Origin: Bythopirellula goksoeyrii
GTDB taxonomy: Bacteria > Planctomycetota > Planctomycetia > Pirellulales > Lacipirellulaceae
DNA: 64,000 nucleotides
Assembly: GCF_008065115.1 (NCBI RefSeq)
Contig: NZ_CP042913.1
Location: 1,710,338 to 1,774,337 of the forward strand
Direction of reading: 5' to 3'
In this document: positions 17,573 through 27,136 of the stretch, piece by piece
Numbering within the stretch: position 1 is the stretch's first letter
Layout: the number at the start of each line of letters is the position of its first letter
Position numbers and translations under genes: made by a program
Notes under the pieces: model-generated
Seen by the model: the letters and a program-made list of their open reading frames with translations, nothing else
The model's database searches: none
What the model was told of the DNA's origin: nothing

Positions 17573-19009
17573 ATGAAATCACATTCGACCCTTTGTCTGC
17601 TTGTAACTCTCTTTCTGAGTGTTTGCACTTATTCGTACGCCGCGGAAGCCAAGCCTCGAGTGCTTATTCTCACGGACATCGAGAATGAGCCCGACGACGC
17701 GCAATCTCTGGTGCGTCTTCTAACCTATGCGAATCAGTTTGACATCGAAGGGTTAGTTGCCACCACCTCGATCCATCAACAAGACAAAACGGCCGCCTGG
17801 CGCATCAAGGAGATCGTCGACGCGTACGGCCAGGTGCAGGCAAATCTTCTCTTGCATGAGCCCGACTACCCCACTGCAGAATACCTGCGATCTGTTATCT
17901 GCGAGGGGCGACCCGAGTATGGCATGAATGCCGTCGGTGAAAGCAAGGATTCCACCGGTTCGGAGTTACTTATCTCAGCCGTTGATCGCGACGACCCGCG
18001 ACCACTCTGGGTTCCCGTTTGGGGGGGGCCGAATGTACTTGCTCAGGCGTTGTGGAAAGTGCGAGCCACCCGCTCACCGGAAGAACTCGCAAAGTTCGTC
18101 GCAAAACTGCGCGTCTATACCATCTCGGATCAGGACAATAGTGGACCTTGGATTCGTAAGACGTTTCCCGATCTCTTCTACATCGCGAGTCCCGGCATGC
18201 ACGCAGGGGGGGCCTATCACTACGCCACCTGGAGCGGCATTAGTGGCGACAAGTTTCACGGCCGATTCACCGGAGCCGACTTTAGCCTCGTGGACAATGA
18301 CTGGCTGGACCGGAATATCCGCCATAATAAAGGTCCCCTGGGGGCACAACACCCGCACACCGAGTTTCTCATGGAGGGGGACACGCCGAGCTTCCTCGGA
18401 CTGGTCAACAATGGCCTGAATTCGCCTGAGAATCCCAACTGGGGTGGCTGGGGTGGCCGCTACGAGTTCTATACACCACGGATGCAGAAGTGGTTTCAGG
18501 AGCCTGAGACCCGCCCGTTCTGGACAAACGCAGTTGATGAAGTCCCGGGTTTCGATGGCAACTGGCATACGAGCAATCATGCGACCATCTGGCGCTGGCG
18601 ATCCGCTTACCAGAACGACTTTGCTGCACGCATCGACTGGACCACCAAACCCTACGAACAAGCGAATCATCCGCCGGTCGTGAGGCTCGGCCACGCCACG
18701 GAGCTAGGTGCTAAACGGGGCGATAAAATCACACTCAGCGCCGAAGGCACAACGGACCCCGATGGCGATGAGCTTTCCTATGAATGGTTCTACTATGGTG
18801 AGGCAGGCAGCTTCACAACCTCTAACGGCCGCACAGGGCAACCACTTGAAATCAAAAACTTCGATCAGCAACAGGCGTCATTCACCGTTCCCGACGGACG
18901 TGTGATGCCCCCTGGCACCGGTACGATGCACATCATTCTGGCGGTTACCGACGACGGCACCCCGCGACTTACTCGCTACCAACGCGTGATCGTCACCGTA
19001 GGACCATAA
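17573..19009 (+). CDS. DUF1593 (Sde0182-like) secreted protein with cadherin-like C-terminus, paralogue 2
   Basis: A 478-residue protein with a signal peptide (about residues 1-24, ending YAAEA). The N-terminal nucleoside-hydrolase-like domain has [48 protein letters not shown] and the GGWGGRYEF loop. After [10 protein letters not shown] the chain passes to an Ig/cadherin-like domain ([11 protein letters not shown], then [19 protein letters not shown]). This is the standard two-domain Sde0182 layout. It starts 35 bases after paralogue 1 and stops directly before the next start. It is probably periplasmic or extracellular and acts on or binds a glycan. Confidence 0.85.
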   Translation: MKSHSTLCLLVTLFLSVCTYSYAAEAKPRVLILTDIENEPDDAQSLVRLLTYANQFDIEGLVATTSIHQQDKTAAWRIKEIVDAYGQVQANLLLHEPDYPTAEYLRSVICEGRPEYGMNAVGESKDSTGSELLISAVDRDDPRPLWVPVWGGPNVLAQALWKVRATRSPEELAKFVAKLRVYTISDQDNSGPWIRKTFPDLFYIASPGMHAGGAYHYATWSGISGDKFHGRFTGADFSLVDNDWLDRNIRHNKGPLGAQHPHTEFLMEGDTPSFLGLVNNGLNSPENPNWGGWGGRYEFYTPRMQKWFQEPETRPFWTNAVDEVPGFDGNWHTSNHATIWRWRSAYQNDFAARIDWTTKPYEQANHPPVVRLGHATELGAKRGDKITLSAEGTTDPDGDELSYEWFYYGEAGSFTTSNGRTGQPLEIKNFDQQQASFTVPDGRVMPPGTGTMHIILAVTDDGTPRLTRYQRVIVTVGP

Positions 19010-20512
19010 ATGCTCTCGCCAAAGTTTGGAATCCAAATGAAACAGCTTCAGATCAATAGGTGCCTTGCAAGATCACTCGTTTGCGCAGTCTTATTACTCC
19101 CATTTCAACTCGCGTATGCCGCCACCGAGACCGTGTCAAAACCGCGAGTCATCGTCACCAGCGACGGAGAGATAGACGATGAGTGTTCCATGGTCCGATT
19201 TCTTCTCTATGCCAATGAATGGGATATCGAGGGCATCATCACCTCTAGTTCCCAATACCATTGGCACGGACATAATTGGGCCGGCGATGACTGGATCCAG
19301 CCCTATCTGAAAGCCTATGCAACAGTCCATCCCAACCTAGTAAAGCACGACCCCCGGTACCCTACAGCAGACTATCTTCAAGCCCGTACCTTCCTCGGCA
19401 ACGTGAAAGCGGAGGGCGAGATGGATGAGATTACTCCCGGATCGCATCACATCGTTAAGGTTCTGCTGGATGAGTCCGACAACCGCCCCATCTGGATTCA
19501 GGCTTGGGGCGGTCCTAACACCATCGCTCGAGCCTTAAGGACCATCGAAGATGAGCACCCAGAGAAGATGGCCTATGTGGCCAACAAGATTCGCCTGTTC
19601 TTTATCTGGGAGCAGGATTCGACCTATCAGCAATACATCCGGCCGCACTGGGGAAAGTACGAGATCCCGACCATCATTTGCGACCAGTTCTGGGCTATTG
19701 CCTACGAGTGGAACAAGATCCTGCCGGAAGAAAAAATAGCATACTTCAAGTCAGATTGGATGAAATCAAACGTTCTGAAAGATCATGGTGCGCTATGCTC
19801 ACTCTACAAGGCCCACGTACCGGGAAGCCATGGACTGTCAGGTGACACAAACTTTGCTGATGGAGATTTCCGATCAGAGGGTGATTCTCCGGCATTCTTG
19901 CATGTGATTCCAACCGGATTGCGGAGCTCGGAGTCGCCCGGATACGGGGGATGGGGAGGGCGCTACAAGAATGTCCGAGATAACACCTGGCTCGATCCCG
20001 TTCCCGATCCAGACTACCGGTATCCCGTAGGTCGGTGGTTCACGCATTCGGCCTGGGGACGGAAGTATATGCGGGATAAATATCCCAATGACATGGATCG
20101 AATGCGGGAGTACTTCAAATCATTGGCGCGCTGGAGTGACGCCATTCAGAACGATTTTGCAGCGAGGGCTGACTGGTGCGTAAAGCCCTATGACGAAGCG
20201 AATCATCCACCCGTGGTTGCACTGGGTCACTCAAACGATCTAAATGCTCAGCCCGGGAAAAATGTGAAACTCAGTGCAGAGGGAACAAGCGATCCGGACG
20301 GCGACGTTTTGAAGTATCGTTGGTGGCAATATCGAGAAGCGGGAACCTACGGCGGAATCGTCGAAATCCGCGATGCCGAGAATCAGAATGCCTCGTTTAG
20401 GGTGCCCAGCGACGTCGGCAAAGGAAAGACTGTCCACGTTATTTGCGAAGTAACCGATTCCGGTACACCACAACTAACGAGGTACCAGCGAGTGATAGTC
20501 GAGGCTAAATAA
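19010..20512 (+). CDS. DUF1593 (Sde0182-like) secreted protein with cadherin-like C-terminus, paralogue 3
   Basis: A 500-residue member of the array. The start at 19010 has AGGA six bases upstream; an inner ATG (19037) would give a shorter signal peptide. The signal sequence ends at AYAATE. The metal motif differs from its neighbours (TSDGEIDDECSMVRFLLYAN), and an aromatic/His-rich insertion (YHWHGHNW) replaces the usual HQ loop, so specificity probably differs. GGWGGRY, NDFAARADW and the cadherin-like end ([28 protein letters not shown]) are kept. The stop overlaps the next start (TAATG at 20512). Confidence 0.85.
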   Translation: MLSPKFGIQMKQLQINRCLARSLVCAVLLLPFQLAYAATETVSKPRVIVTSDGEIDDECSMVRFLLYANEWDIEGIITSSSQYHWHGHNWAGDDWIQPYLKAYATVHPNLVKHDPRYPTADYLQARTFLGNVKAEGEMDEITPGSHHIVKVLLDESDNRPIWIQAWGGPNTIARALRTIEDEHPEKMAYVANKIRLFFIWEQDSTYQQYIRPHWGKYEIPTIICDQFWAIAYEWNKILPEEKIAYFKSDWMKSNVLKDHGALCSLYKAHVPGSHGLSGDTNFADGDFRSEGDSPAFLHVIPTGLRSSESPGYGGWGGRYKNVRDNTWLDPVPDPDYRYPVGRWFTHSAWGRKYMRDKYPNDMDRMREYFKSLARWSDAIQNDFAARADWCVKPYDEANHPPVVALGHSNDLNAQPGKNVKLSAEGTSDPDGDVLKYRWWQYREAGTYGGIVEIRDAENQNASFRVPSDVGKGKTVHVICEVTDSGTPQLTRYQRVIVEAK

Positions 20513-21978
20513 TGCGATCACATTCTATAAACTATTATCGCTTTTGCTTCTGTTTTACCTTGTCGGTTCTTTGGCTGCTGGCCCAGCAACTCCACGCTGC
20601 GGAGCAACACCAGCGGATGGTCGTGCTGACGGATATCGAGGCCGATCCTGACGATACCCAATCACTAGTCCGCTTGCTATTGTATGCGAATTGCATCGAC
20701 ATCGAGGCAATTGTTGCAACGACCTCTGTTCACCAGAAGAATCGCGTGGTTCCCGAGTCGATTCGAAGAGTCATCAAAGCATACGGCAAAGTCCACGCCA
20801 ACCTTCAAAAGCACGATCCGGGATATCCAGCAGCGCAGGTCTTACTGGATCGCATCACGCAAGGCTTGTCCGAATACGGCATGAAGGGGGTCGGTGAAGG
20901 TCGGGACTCACCCGGTTCAGATCGGATCATCGAGCTCCTTGAACGCGCGGATGAACGCCCACTCTGGGTCTCGGTGTGGGGCGGTCCGAATGCCCTGGCC
21001 CAATCGCTCTACAAAATTCGGGAAACGCGAAGCGCGGAGGAAACCAAACGCCTGATCAACAAGCTTCGCGTCTACACCATCTCCGACCAGGATGACAGTG
21101 CCATCTGGATCCGCACCGAATTTCCGAAGCTATTCTACATCGTCAGCCCCGGACGCTACGGAAGATCGACGTGGACAGCAATCAACAACGAATTCGAAGG
21201 GATCGACAATATGACGATCAGCAATGATTGGTTGGCAAAAAATATCCAGCAAGGACACGGTCCGCTCGGTGCGGAGTATCCTGATGTCGCTTGGGGGATG
21301 GAAGGCGATACGCCTGCATTCCTGGGTCTCATTCCCAATGGATTGAACGTCCCCGACCGTCCGGATTGGGGCGGCTGGGGCGGCCGCTACGAACTCTACC
21401 AACCCAAGGACTCCGACATTGAAGTCGGCGGTTCGGTCGAAGGTGGGATCCCCATCGAAGCCGAGTCGCGGCCGATCTGGACGAACGCGGTTGATACGTA
21501 TGCACCGCGGATCGCTCAGATGTATGGGCGGTCAGTTCGCCCGGCCGACCAAACGTTTTCGAACAACAAAGTGACTCTCTGGCGTTGGCGGGACCATTTT
21601 CAAAATGACTTTGCCGCACGCATGGATTGGTGCCTTTCTACCTATTCCGAGGCAAACCACCCGCCGGTGCCGGCACTCGCGCACCCAGAAGCGTTTGCAG
21701 TGAAGTCCGGAGAGGGCTTCCGCCTCGATGCGCAAGGCACGATTGATCCAGACGGTGACAACCTTAGCTATACGTGGATGCAATACCCGGAAGCCGGCTC
21801 AGCGCCGCTGGAAGTCGACATCGGCATCGGTCCGGAGAACGTCTATCAAGTCTACCGCGTCGCGCCGAACGTCACAGAAACCGAGACCTTACACTTCATC
21901 CTGAAAGTTACCGACAAAGGCAGCCCACCGCTGTCTCGCTACAAAAGAGTCATCGTCACGGTGGAGCCGGCCTTGTGA
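20512..21978 (+). CDS. DUF1593 (Sde0182-like) secreted protein with cadherin-like C-terminus, paralogue 4
   Basis: A 488-residue protein, closest in motifs to paralogue 2: [58 protein letters not shown] and NDFAARMDWC, then DPDGDNLSYTW and VTDKGSPPLSRYKRVIVTV. A signal peptide ends near LHAAEQ. GAGG lies seven bases before the ATG, inside the end of paralogue 3, and the genes overlap by one base, so they are translationally coupled. The 109 bases to the next gene hold only that gene's AGGGAG ribosome site and the palindrome TTTAATTAAA. Confidence 0.85.
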   Translation: MRSHSINYYRFCFCFTLSVLWLLAQQLHAAEQHQRMVVLTDIEADPDDTQSLVRLLLYANCIDIEAIVATTSVHQKNRVVPESIRRVIKAYGKVHANLQKHDPGYPAAQVLLDRITQGLSEYGMKGVGEGRDSPGSDRIIELLERADERPLWVSVWGGPNALAQSLYKIRETRSAEETKRLINKLRVYTISDQDDSAIWIRTEFPKLFYIVSPGRYGRSTWTAINNEFEGIDNMTISNDWLAKNIQQGHGPLGAEYPDVAWGMEGDTPAFLGLIPNGLNVPDRPDWGGWGGRYELYQPKDSDIEVGGSVEGGIPIEAESRPIWTNAVDTYAPRIAQMYGRSVRPADQTFSNNKVTLWRWRDHFQNDFAARMDWCLSTYSEANHPPVPALAHPEAFAVKSGEGFRLDAQGTIDPDGDNLSYTWMQYPEAGSAPLEVDIGIGPENVYQVYRVAPNVTETETLHFILKVTDKGSPPLSRYKRVIVTVEPAL

Positions 21979-22087
21979 TTTTGCGTGGGCATCGTCCGGC
22001 CTCTGGAACCTGAAGCTATGGTCACAAGCCGCGGCGGCCATCCGTCGGTTTAATTAAACTATTAGGCAATTTGCTAGGGAGTCTTTT

Positions 22088-23491
22088 ATGTATGCAAGTG
22101 TTGGCAGGACAGTACTTTTGACAATTTTCATCTCCTTCCCTGAATGCAGTTTCGCCCAGGAGCAACTCGCCTTTCCCGGTGCTGAGGGCTACGGAAAACA
22201 TACCGTAGGAGGGAGAGGCGGCGATGTCTACGAAGTCACCAATCTCAATGATTCCGGTGAAGGCAGCCTTCGAGAGGCTGTGGAGGCATCGGGGCCAAGA
22301 ACCGTGGTGTTCAGGGTCTCCGGCACAATAGACCTCAAGAAGTCACTGAACATCAAGAAGCCCTACATTACTATTGCTGGGCAAACTGCGCCGGGAGATG
22401 GTATCGCCCTGAAAGGACACTCGCTAGGAATTGTCGCTAATGAGGTGATCATCCGTCATATCCGAGTTAGGTTTGGTGATGAATCTGGCGAAGACAAAGA
22501 TGCAATCTCCGGCAGATATATGTCGAACATTATTCTAGACCATGTGTCAGCAAGCTGGAGTGTCGATGAGTGCGTTTCTATTTACCATTGTGAGAACATC
22601 ACGGTTCAGTGGTGTTTGATTTCGGAAAGTATGTACAAGTCGAACCACAACAAAGGCAATCATGGGTTTGGAGGTATTTGGGGATCTAACCATAGCACCT
22701 ACCATCACAATCTGCTAGCGCACCATTCAAGTCGAAATCCACGTTTCGCTTCAGGGTGCGGGAACACCGATTATAGAAACAACGTACTCTACAATTGGGG
22801 CTACAACAGTTGCTATGGCGGCGAAAAACATCAGCAAGGTAACCCTAAATTCAATTTCTCCAACATCAACATGGTAGCCAACTACTACAAGCCAGGACCG
22901 GCAACTAGGCCTAGCGAAGTAGCGTATCGCTTAGCGAATCCTACATCGCGCGATGGAGCCGATGATTATGGCAAGTGGTATGTTGCTGACAATGTTGTGG
23001 AAGGCAATGACGCGGTGACTGCCGACAACTGGAACGGCGGAGTGCAGCCTCAGGGTGGCAGTGATGACATCGCAATTCTTCGACTTGAAGAGCCGTGGCC
23101 GGCAATGCCTATTGCCCAGCAAACTGCCGGCGATGCCTATCAGTCTGTACTCGAAGACGTGGGAGCGACACTTCCCAAACGTGATGCGTTAGACGAACGC
23201 ATCATTCGAGAAGTCCGCTCCGGCACAGCAAATTACGAAGGTCAAACATACAAAGAGGACAATGCCATGCCGGACAAATCGAAAAAGAGCGGCATTATAG
23301 ATTCTCAGGCAGACGTTGGCGGTTGGCCAGATTTGCAAAGCGCTCCAGCTCCCATCGATACTGACCACGATGGCATGCCCGATGATTGGGAAACTAGGAA
23401 CGATCTTGATCCAAAAGATCCAGCCGATGGGAACAATACTGCGGACGATGGCTATACCATGCTAGAGCATTACTTAAACAGTATTGAGTAA
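22088..23491 (+). CDS. Secreted PL1-like pectate lyase
   Basis: A 467-residue secreted polysaccharide lyase-like protein. A signal peptide (about residues 1-23) is followed by AFPGAEGYGKHTVGGRGGDVY, VTNLNDSGEGSLREAV, VVFRVSGTIDL and ITIAGQTAPGDGI, the opening of planctomycete and Bacteroidetes pectate-lyase-like beta-helix proteins. Later motifs are IILDHVSASWSVDE and HHSSRNPR. The end carries a calcium-binding thrombospondin-type-3-like segment (DTDHDGMPDDWE). The expected reaction is beta-elimination of a uronate-containing polymer. AGGGAG precedes the ATG. Its position after four DUF1593 genes supports a polysaccharide-processing locus. Confidence 0.82.
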   Translation: MYASVGRTVLLTIFISFPECSFAQEQLAFPGAEGYGKHTVGGRGGDVYEVTNLNDSGEGSLREAVEASGPRTVVFRVSGTIDLKKSLNIKKPYITIAGQTAPGDGIALKGHSLGIVANEVIIRHIRVRFGDESGEDKDAISGRYMSNIILDHVSASWSVDECVSIYHCENITVQWCLISESMYKSNHNKGNHGFGGIWGSNHSTYHHNLLAHHSSRNPRFASGCGNTDYRNNVLYNWGYNSCYGGEKHQQGNPKFNFSNINMVANYYKPGPATRPSEVAYRLANPTSRDGADDYGKWYVADNVVEGNDAVTADNWNGGVQPQGGSDDIAILRLEEPWPAMPIAQQTAGDAYQSVLEDVGATLPKRDALDERIIREVRSGTANYEGQTYKEDNAMPDKSKKSGIIDSQADVGGWPDLQSAPAPIDTDHDGMPDDWETRNDLDPKDPADGNNTADDGYTMLEHYLNSIE

Positions 23492-23525
23492 AAACACTGA
23501 TAATGAATGTTCAATTCGCTCTCGT

Positions 23526-23594
23526 ATTTTGCCCGTCACCGACGACGGCGCGCCACGACTCACTCGCTACCGACCAGTGACCGTGGAAGTTGGG
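23526..23594 (+). pseudogene. C-terminal remnant of a fifth DUF1593 gene
   Basis: Just after the lyase stop, 23 codons read ILPVTDDGAPRLTRYRPVTV plus EVG. This is nearly the same as the last residues of paralogue 2 ([20 protein letters not shown] plus TVG), and the DNA is also clearly similar. No start or body of a DUF1593 gene remains, and the frame runs on past the usual end into fliS on the other strand. It is a decayed 3' end of another array member, left by deletion or recombination near the lyase gene. Confidence 0.8.
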
Positions 23595-23627
23595 GATTGG
23601 AAAATCCCAAAGAATCAGCTGCTGAGA

Positions 23628-24083
23628 CTACGCTTCGAGCGAGAAGCTCTCACCAGGGACAAAATCCAAATGGATTCGAGCCGCGCCTGGCGATTGTGGT
23701 GGCTTTGCCTCAGCCTCGATCTGTTCACAGACAAGCTTCCAGGTTTCGCGATGATATTGTAAGAGTTCAAGACAAGCATCCAGTAATTCCGGAGCCTGGT
23801 TGATCCGACAGCTTGCCAACTCGCGATAAATTGCTGCGTACTGATCCTCAATTGACTTAGAAATCTCTGAATCGCCAGAAGATGCGCCGCGGACTAATTC
23901 TTCCAATATCTCTGCCACACGGGAGAGCGATTGATCTACACTCGCGAATCCGGCGTCTTCTTTCCACAGCTGCTGTGCTTGCTTGCTGAATCGCACCGCC
24001 CCTTCCAGCAGCATCAATTGCAGCCGAGGTTGTGAAGCGGTAACGACTTTGTTGTCCAAATAGCTCTGACCCGGTTGTTGCAT
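23628..24083 (-). CDS. fliS: FliS-like flagellar export chaperone
   Basis: A 151-residue FliS protein. The N-terminal motif YLDNKVVTASQPRLQLMLLEGAVRF is diagnostic of FliS, which binds the flagellin C-terminus in the cytoplasm and prevents early polymerisation. It follows fliD by 46 bases in the same direction, the common fliD-fliS order. AAGG lies 12 bases before the ATG. The C-terminal 25 residues are longer and less conserved than in enteric FliS. It is probably the last gene of the flagellar cluster; the rightward DUF1593 remnant converges on it. Confidence 0.9.
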   Translation of the reverse strand: MQQPGQSYLDNKVVTASQPRLQLMLLEGAVRFSKQAQQLWKEDAGFASVDQSLSRVAEILEELVRGASSGDSEISKSIEDQYAAIYRELASCRINQAPELLDACLELLQYHRETWKLVCEQIEAEAKPPQSPGAARIHLDFVPGESFSLEA

Positions 24084-24129
24084 AGTACGTTATTACCTTG
24101 TTCTTCTATTCATAATGGCTGGAACAGAA

Positions 24130-26889
24130 TTAACCTGTCGAACCTATGGGAGGAACGGGAGAAAACGCAGACAATGCAGACTGCGTTGCCTGGAAATTGG
24201 CGAGGATCGACTCGAGTTGTGCATATTGCAACAGGAGCGTTTCTCGCTGTCGTTCGAGAAAGGCATCCAACTGGGCGATGCGATCGCTATTGCTTTCGAT
24301 GGTTGACTGGAGTGAATCAGTACGGTTGGTTAGCAAACCGCCCGTTTCACCAGCAAGTTGTTCAACGATGGAGTCAAACTTCGAGGCGACGCCATGCTTC
24401 TCATCGTCCCCAAAGAAGGCTTGAAGCCCCTCGGGATCTGTTTGATACGCTTCCTGAAACTTCGCCTTGTCCAATTCCAACTTGCCATCGCCATTGATGT
24501 TGATGCCGATTTCGGCAAGTGTTTCGAATGAACCCAAACCAAAATGACGGTCCGTAACGAGGCGAGACAACTGGGTGTCTACACGTAGTGCCTCACTCGT
24601 ACCAAACAACAATCCTGTAGTATTGGCAGTCGGATCAAAATCCGTGAGTTTCTTAAGTTCATCTCGCAGCGAGTTGTACGAGGCGATAAAATCCTCTGCG
24701 GCCGTCACGAGCCCACTGTCATTGGATGCGACCGTGATGCTCACGGGGGTGGTACTTGCCTTTTGAATCGTGAGACTCAATCCGCTTACCACCTCTTTGA
24801 AGGTGTTAGTGGACGAGGTGACGAGGATACCCCCTCCGCTTTCTTGCACCGAACCGAACTGCAGCAGTGCGTCCTGGGCCTTGCTGATTTGTTGAAACTG
24901 GAAATTCGCTTCTTCAAAATCTAGCAGCAACGCGTTGGCTGCTCCCGTCTTTTCGACGGTCAGCGACAAGCGAACTCCCTGGCCATCATTCAAGAGCGAA
25001 GCTGTTACTCCAGCATCCAAGTCATTGATTTTCTTGACAATATCGGCCAAGGTATCGTCATCTTCAATGGCGAAAGAGTTGGACGAAGTGCCATTGAGCA
25101 CTTGTGTTGGGACTCCTTCGATGTCTACCTCGACACTCTCCCCCAGGAGATTCAAGTCGGCAGCCACGGTCCCACTCGCATCATCGACGATAATCGTCCC
25201 ACTTCCGCTAGCGGTATCCACGAGAACGATTCCGTCGCCCGTGTCGTTAATCCGTGCTTCAACACCTAACGTCGAGGCGTTGATTCTATCGATCACGTCC
25301 CCGATTGTCTTGGCTTCTGCATCAACCTGATTGAGATCGATCGTTTCCCTCACACCCACGGTATCGGTGATCGTGATATCACCGAGAGTCGAAATGCCGC
25401 GTCCTCCGTTGATCGAGGAGAGCAGTGTCGCTTTGCTCAAGAGTTGGCGGTTTAGAACGCCGCTCTCGACTTTCTCAGCGGCCGAATCATGAACAATGCC
25501 CAAGTCCTCCGCAATGGTGGAGCCTGACTCACTGGCAACTAAGAGATTGCTGGCTGATCCTCCCGAGGTGTCGGTCAGAACAATCCCACCGCGGTTGTCG
25601 CTAATCGCAGCAGTGACATCGGTGGCTTGAGTGTTGATCGCATTGACCACGTCGCCGAGCGTCTCAGCAGCGCTCAGATCGATGCTTGAGAAGACACCAT
25701 TGCGATTGGTGATTTCCAGATTCCCGGGGGCCTCGATTCCCGATCCCCCATTGAGTGACGAGAGCAACGTATCGCGGAGCCCGGAAACTAACCTGGAGCC
25801 GGTGATTGTCCCTCCAACCGCAGTTTTTGATATGCCAAGGTCGTCGGCAGCGGAACCTAGTACGCCATTGCTTACCGCAAACGTGCCGCCGCCGGTTGTC
25901 AGGTCGGTTAGTTCAAGGCGATTGCCGTCTGCGGCAATGCTCGCGGTGACCTTGCCGGCTAGCTGCGTCGAATCATTGATCGCGTTGACAACGTCCCCCA
26001 AGGTTTTTGTTCCCGAAAGGTCGAGCCCGATGGGGCCCGAATCGTCGGCAAACTCGAACACTAGATCGTCTACTTCGGCTGCGTCGTTGGTGAAATGAAC
26101 GCCCGTGCCATCGTTCAGTCTTGAGAGCCGAGTGCCCGAGTGGAGATAGAATACATCGTTGCCGAGGGCTTCGGTAGTAGCTCCCGAGGCGCTGATTGTC
26201 GACAATCCCAGATCAAGAGCCGTCTTGCCGTTGTTCACTTCCTGGACGGACAGCGTACTCGCTTGGCCCGTGTTGTCGACCAGTTGAATCGAATCGCCGA
26301 CCGCTTTGGCAGTGACATTGATCGTTGCGTTGGCGTTGATCGCATCAAGTACATCGTCGACGGTACTCGCAAACCGCAGATCGACCACATCGCTTTCGCC
26401 ACTCTTGTCGGTAATTCGAATCTGGCCAAGTCGCACTCCCAATCCGCCGTTGAGTTCTTCCAATGAAATCCCCTTGTCGACAAACCCGCCCGTGCGGAAG
26501 GAGAAACTCTGTGCGGTGAATGTGGACTCCTTGCTGTCAAATCGTTGACTGACAAGTTGCTGGGCAGTGGCCGTGCGGACTGGTGTGAAGCTGTAAGTTG
26601 AATTGACCAGACTACTGCTGTCGGAGATGGTGGCCGTCAGAGCAGTAGCGTCACTTGAGGTGGCCTTCTTCGCGGCATACAGGGAGCTGCTTGTTAGCTT
26701 TCCAAGGCTAAATTGGATCGAGATGAGCTTCGCCGAAAGTGTACCGATCGCCAATTGCTGCGCCTGGAGATCTTCGGTCCTTCTCGCCAGTATATTTCGC
26801 GGCGCGGAGGAAACCTCAATCAGTTGATCAACAATATCCTTTATGGGCAGACCACTGGCCAATCCGACATTTGTGGTAATACGACCCAT
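24130..26889 (-). CDS. fliD: FliD flagellar filament cap protein (HAP2), enlarged
   Basis: A 919-residue FliD, about twice the usual length of about 450-500. The N-terminus (VGLASGLPIKDIVDQLIEV) and C-terminal FliD_C region (SGLSLTIQKAST, YNSLRDELKKLTDFDP, then a coiled-coil end) are conserved. The extra length is four related modules at about residues 141-233, 257-354, 377-465 and 490-583. Each has L-N-G-G-x-G, D-L-S/TLGDVVNAIN, I-x-L-V/T-D and A-x-DLG-I elements, and they resemble flagellin hook IN motifs. The protein caps the growing filament outside the cell. The modules probably form extra outward-facing cap domains. Confidence 0.92.
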   Translation of the reverse strand: MGRITTNVGLASGLPIKDIVDQLIEVSSAPRNILARRTEDLQAQQLAIGTLSAKLISIQFSLGKLTSSSLYAAKKATSSDATALTATISDSSSLVNSTYSFTPVRTATAQQLVSQRFDSKESTFTAQSFSFRTGGFVDKGISLEELNGGLGVRLGQIRITDKSGESDVVDLRFASTVDDVLDAINANATINVTAKAVGDSIQLVDNTGQASTLSVQEVNNGKTALDLGLSTISASGATTEALGNDVFYLHSGTRLSRLNDGTGVHFTNDAAEVDDLVFEFADDSGPIGLDLSGTKTLGDVVNAINDSTQLAGKVTASIAADGNRLELTDLTTGGGTFAVSNGVLGSAADDLGISKTAVGGTITGSRLVSGLRDTLLSSLNGGSGIEAPGNLEITNRNGVFSSIDLSAAETLGDVVNAINTQATDVTAAISDNRGGIVLTDTSGGSASNLLVASESGSTIAEDLGIVHDSAAEKVESGVLNRQLLSKATLLSSINGGRGISTLGDITITDTVGVRETIDLNQVDAEAKTIGDVIDRINASTLGVEARINDTGDGIVLVDTASGSGTIIVDDASGTVAADLNLLGESVEVDIEGVPTQVLNGTSSNSFAIEDDDTLADIVKKINDLDAGVTASLLNDGQGVRLSLTVEKTGAANALLLDFEEANFQFQQISKAQDALLQFGSVQESGGGILVTSSTNTFKEVVSGLSLTIQKASTTPVSITVASNDSGLVTAAEDFIASYNSLRDELKKLTDFDPTANTTGLLFGTSEALRVDTQLSRLVTDRHFGLGSFETLAEIGININGDGKLELDKAKFQEAYQTDPEGLQAFFGDDEKHGVASKFDSIVEQLAGETGGLLTNRTDSLQSTIESNSDRIAQLDAFLERQRETLLLQYAQLESILANFQATQSALSAFSPVPPIGSTG

Positions 26890-26937
26890 GAAGTGATGCC
26901 CAAAGTAATTGTCAACTGAAGCCCATCATTCCCTCAG

Positions 26938-26981
26938 AGGCGGGAACCCAGGCGGCCTATTCAAACTCTAGGTTTCCGCCT
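26938..26981. repeat. Imperfect intergenic inverted repeat between flagellin and fliD
   Basis: The left arm AGGCGGGAACC (26938-26948) pairs with GGTTTCCGCCT (26971-26981) with a single wobble position. It sits about 50 bases before the fliD start. The GCGG-(N)-GGTTTC wording resembles the hairpins at 53459-53524 and near 39605, so it may belong to one dispersed intergenic family. Confidence 0.45.
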
Positions 26982-27072
26982 GCGCTGCAATGGCGCTAAA
27001 GCGCGTACCGCTAGCACTGTCCGGTCCACGACCCTATCGACTGTATCGGTCGGCGAAACCTCGCGGAACCAA

Positions 27073-27112
27073 TAAAAAAGCCGGTCCAGTCCCGAGAGAC
27101 TGAACCGGCTTC
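27073..27112 (-). terminator. Intrinsic terminator of the flagellin gene
   Basis: On the minus strand, arms AAGCCGGTTCAGTC and GACTGGACCGGCTT (27098-27111 and 27078-27091) form a 14-pair stem with one mismatch and a six-base loop, followed directly by a T run. It lies 26 bases after the flagellin stop codon, as expected for a highly expressed single gene, and separates flagellin from fliD. Confidence 0.9.
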
Positions 27113-27136
27113 GTCTTATTATCCCGAAAACTGCCC

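Noticed and set aside
25631-26098. Rightward open frame opposite the fliD repeats, with similar ones at 24935 and 27837
   Set aside because: They follow repeat-rich coding sequence of fliD and flagellin and show no protein motifs of their own.
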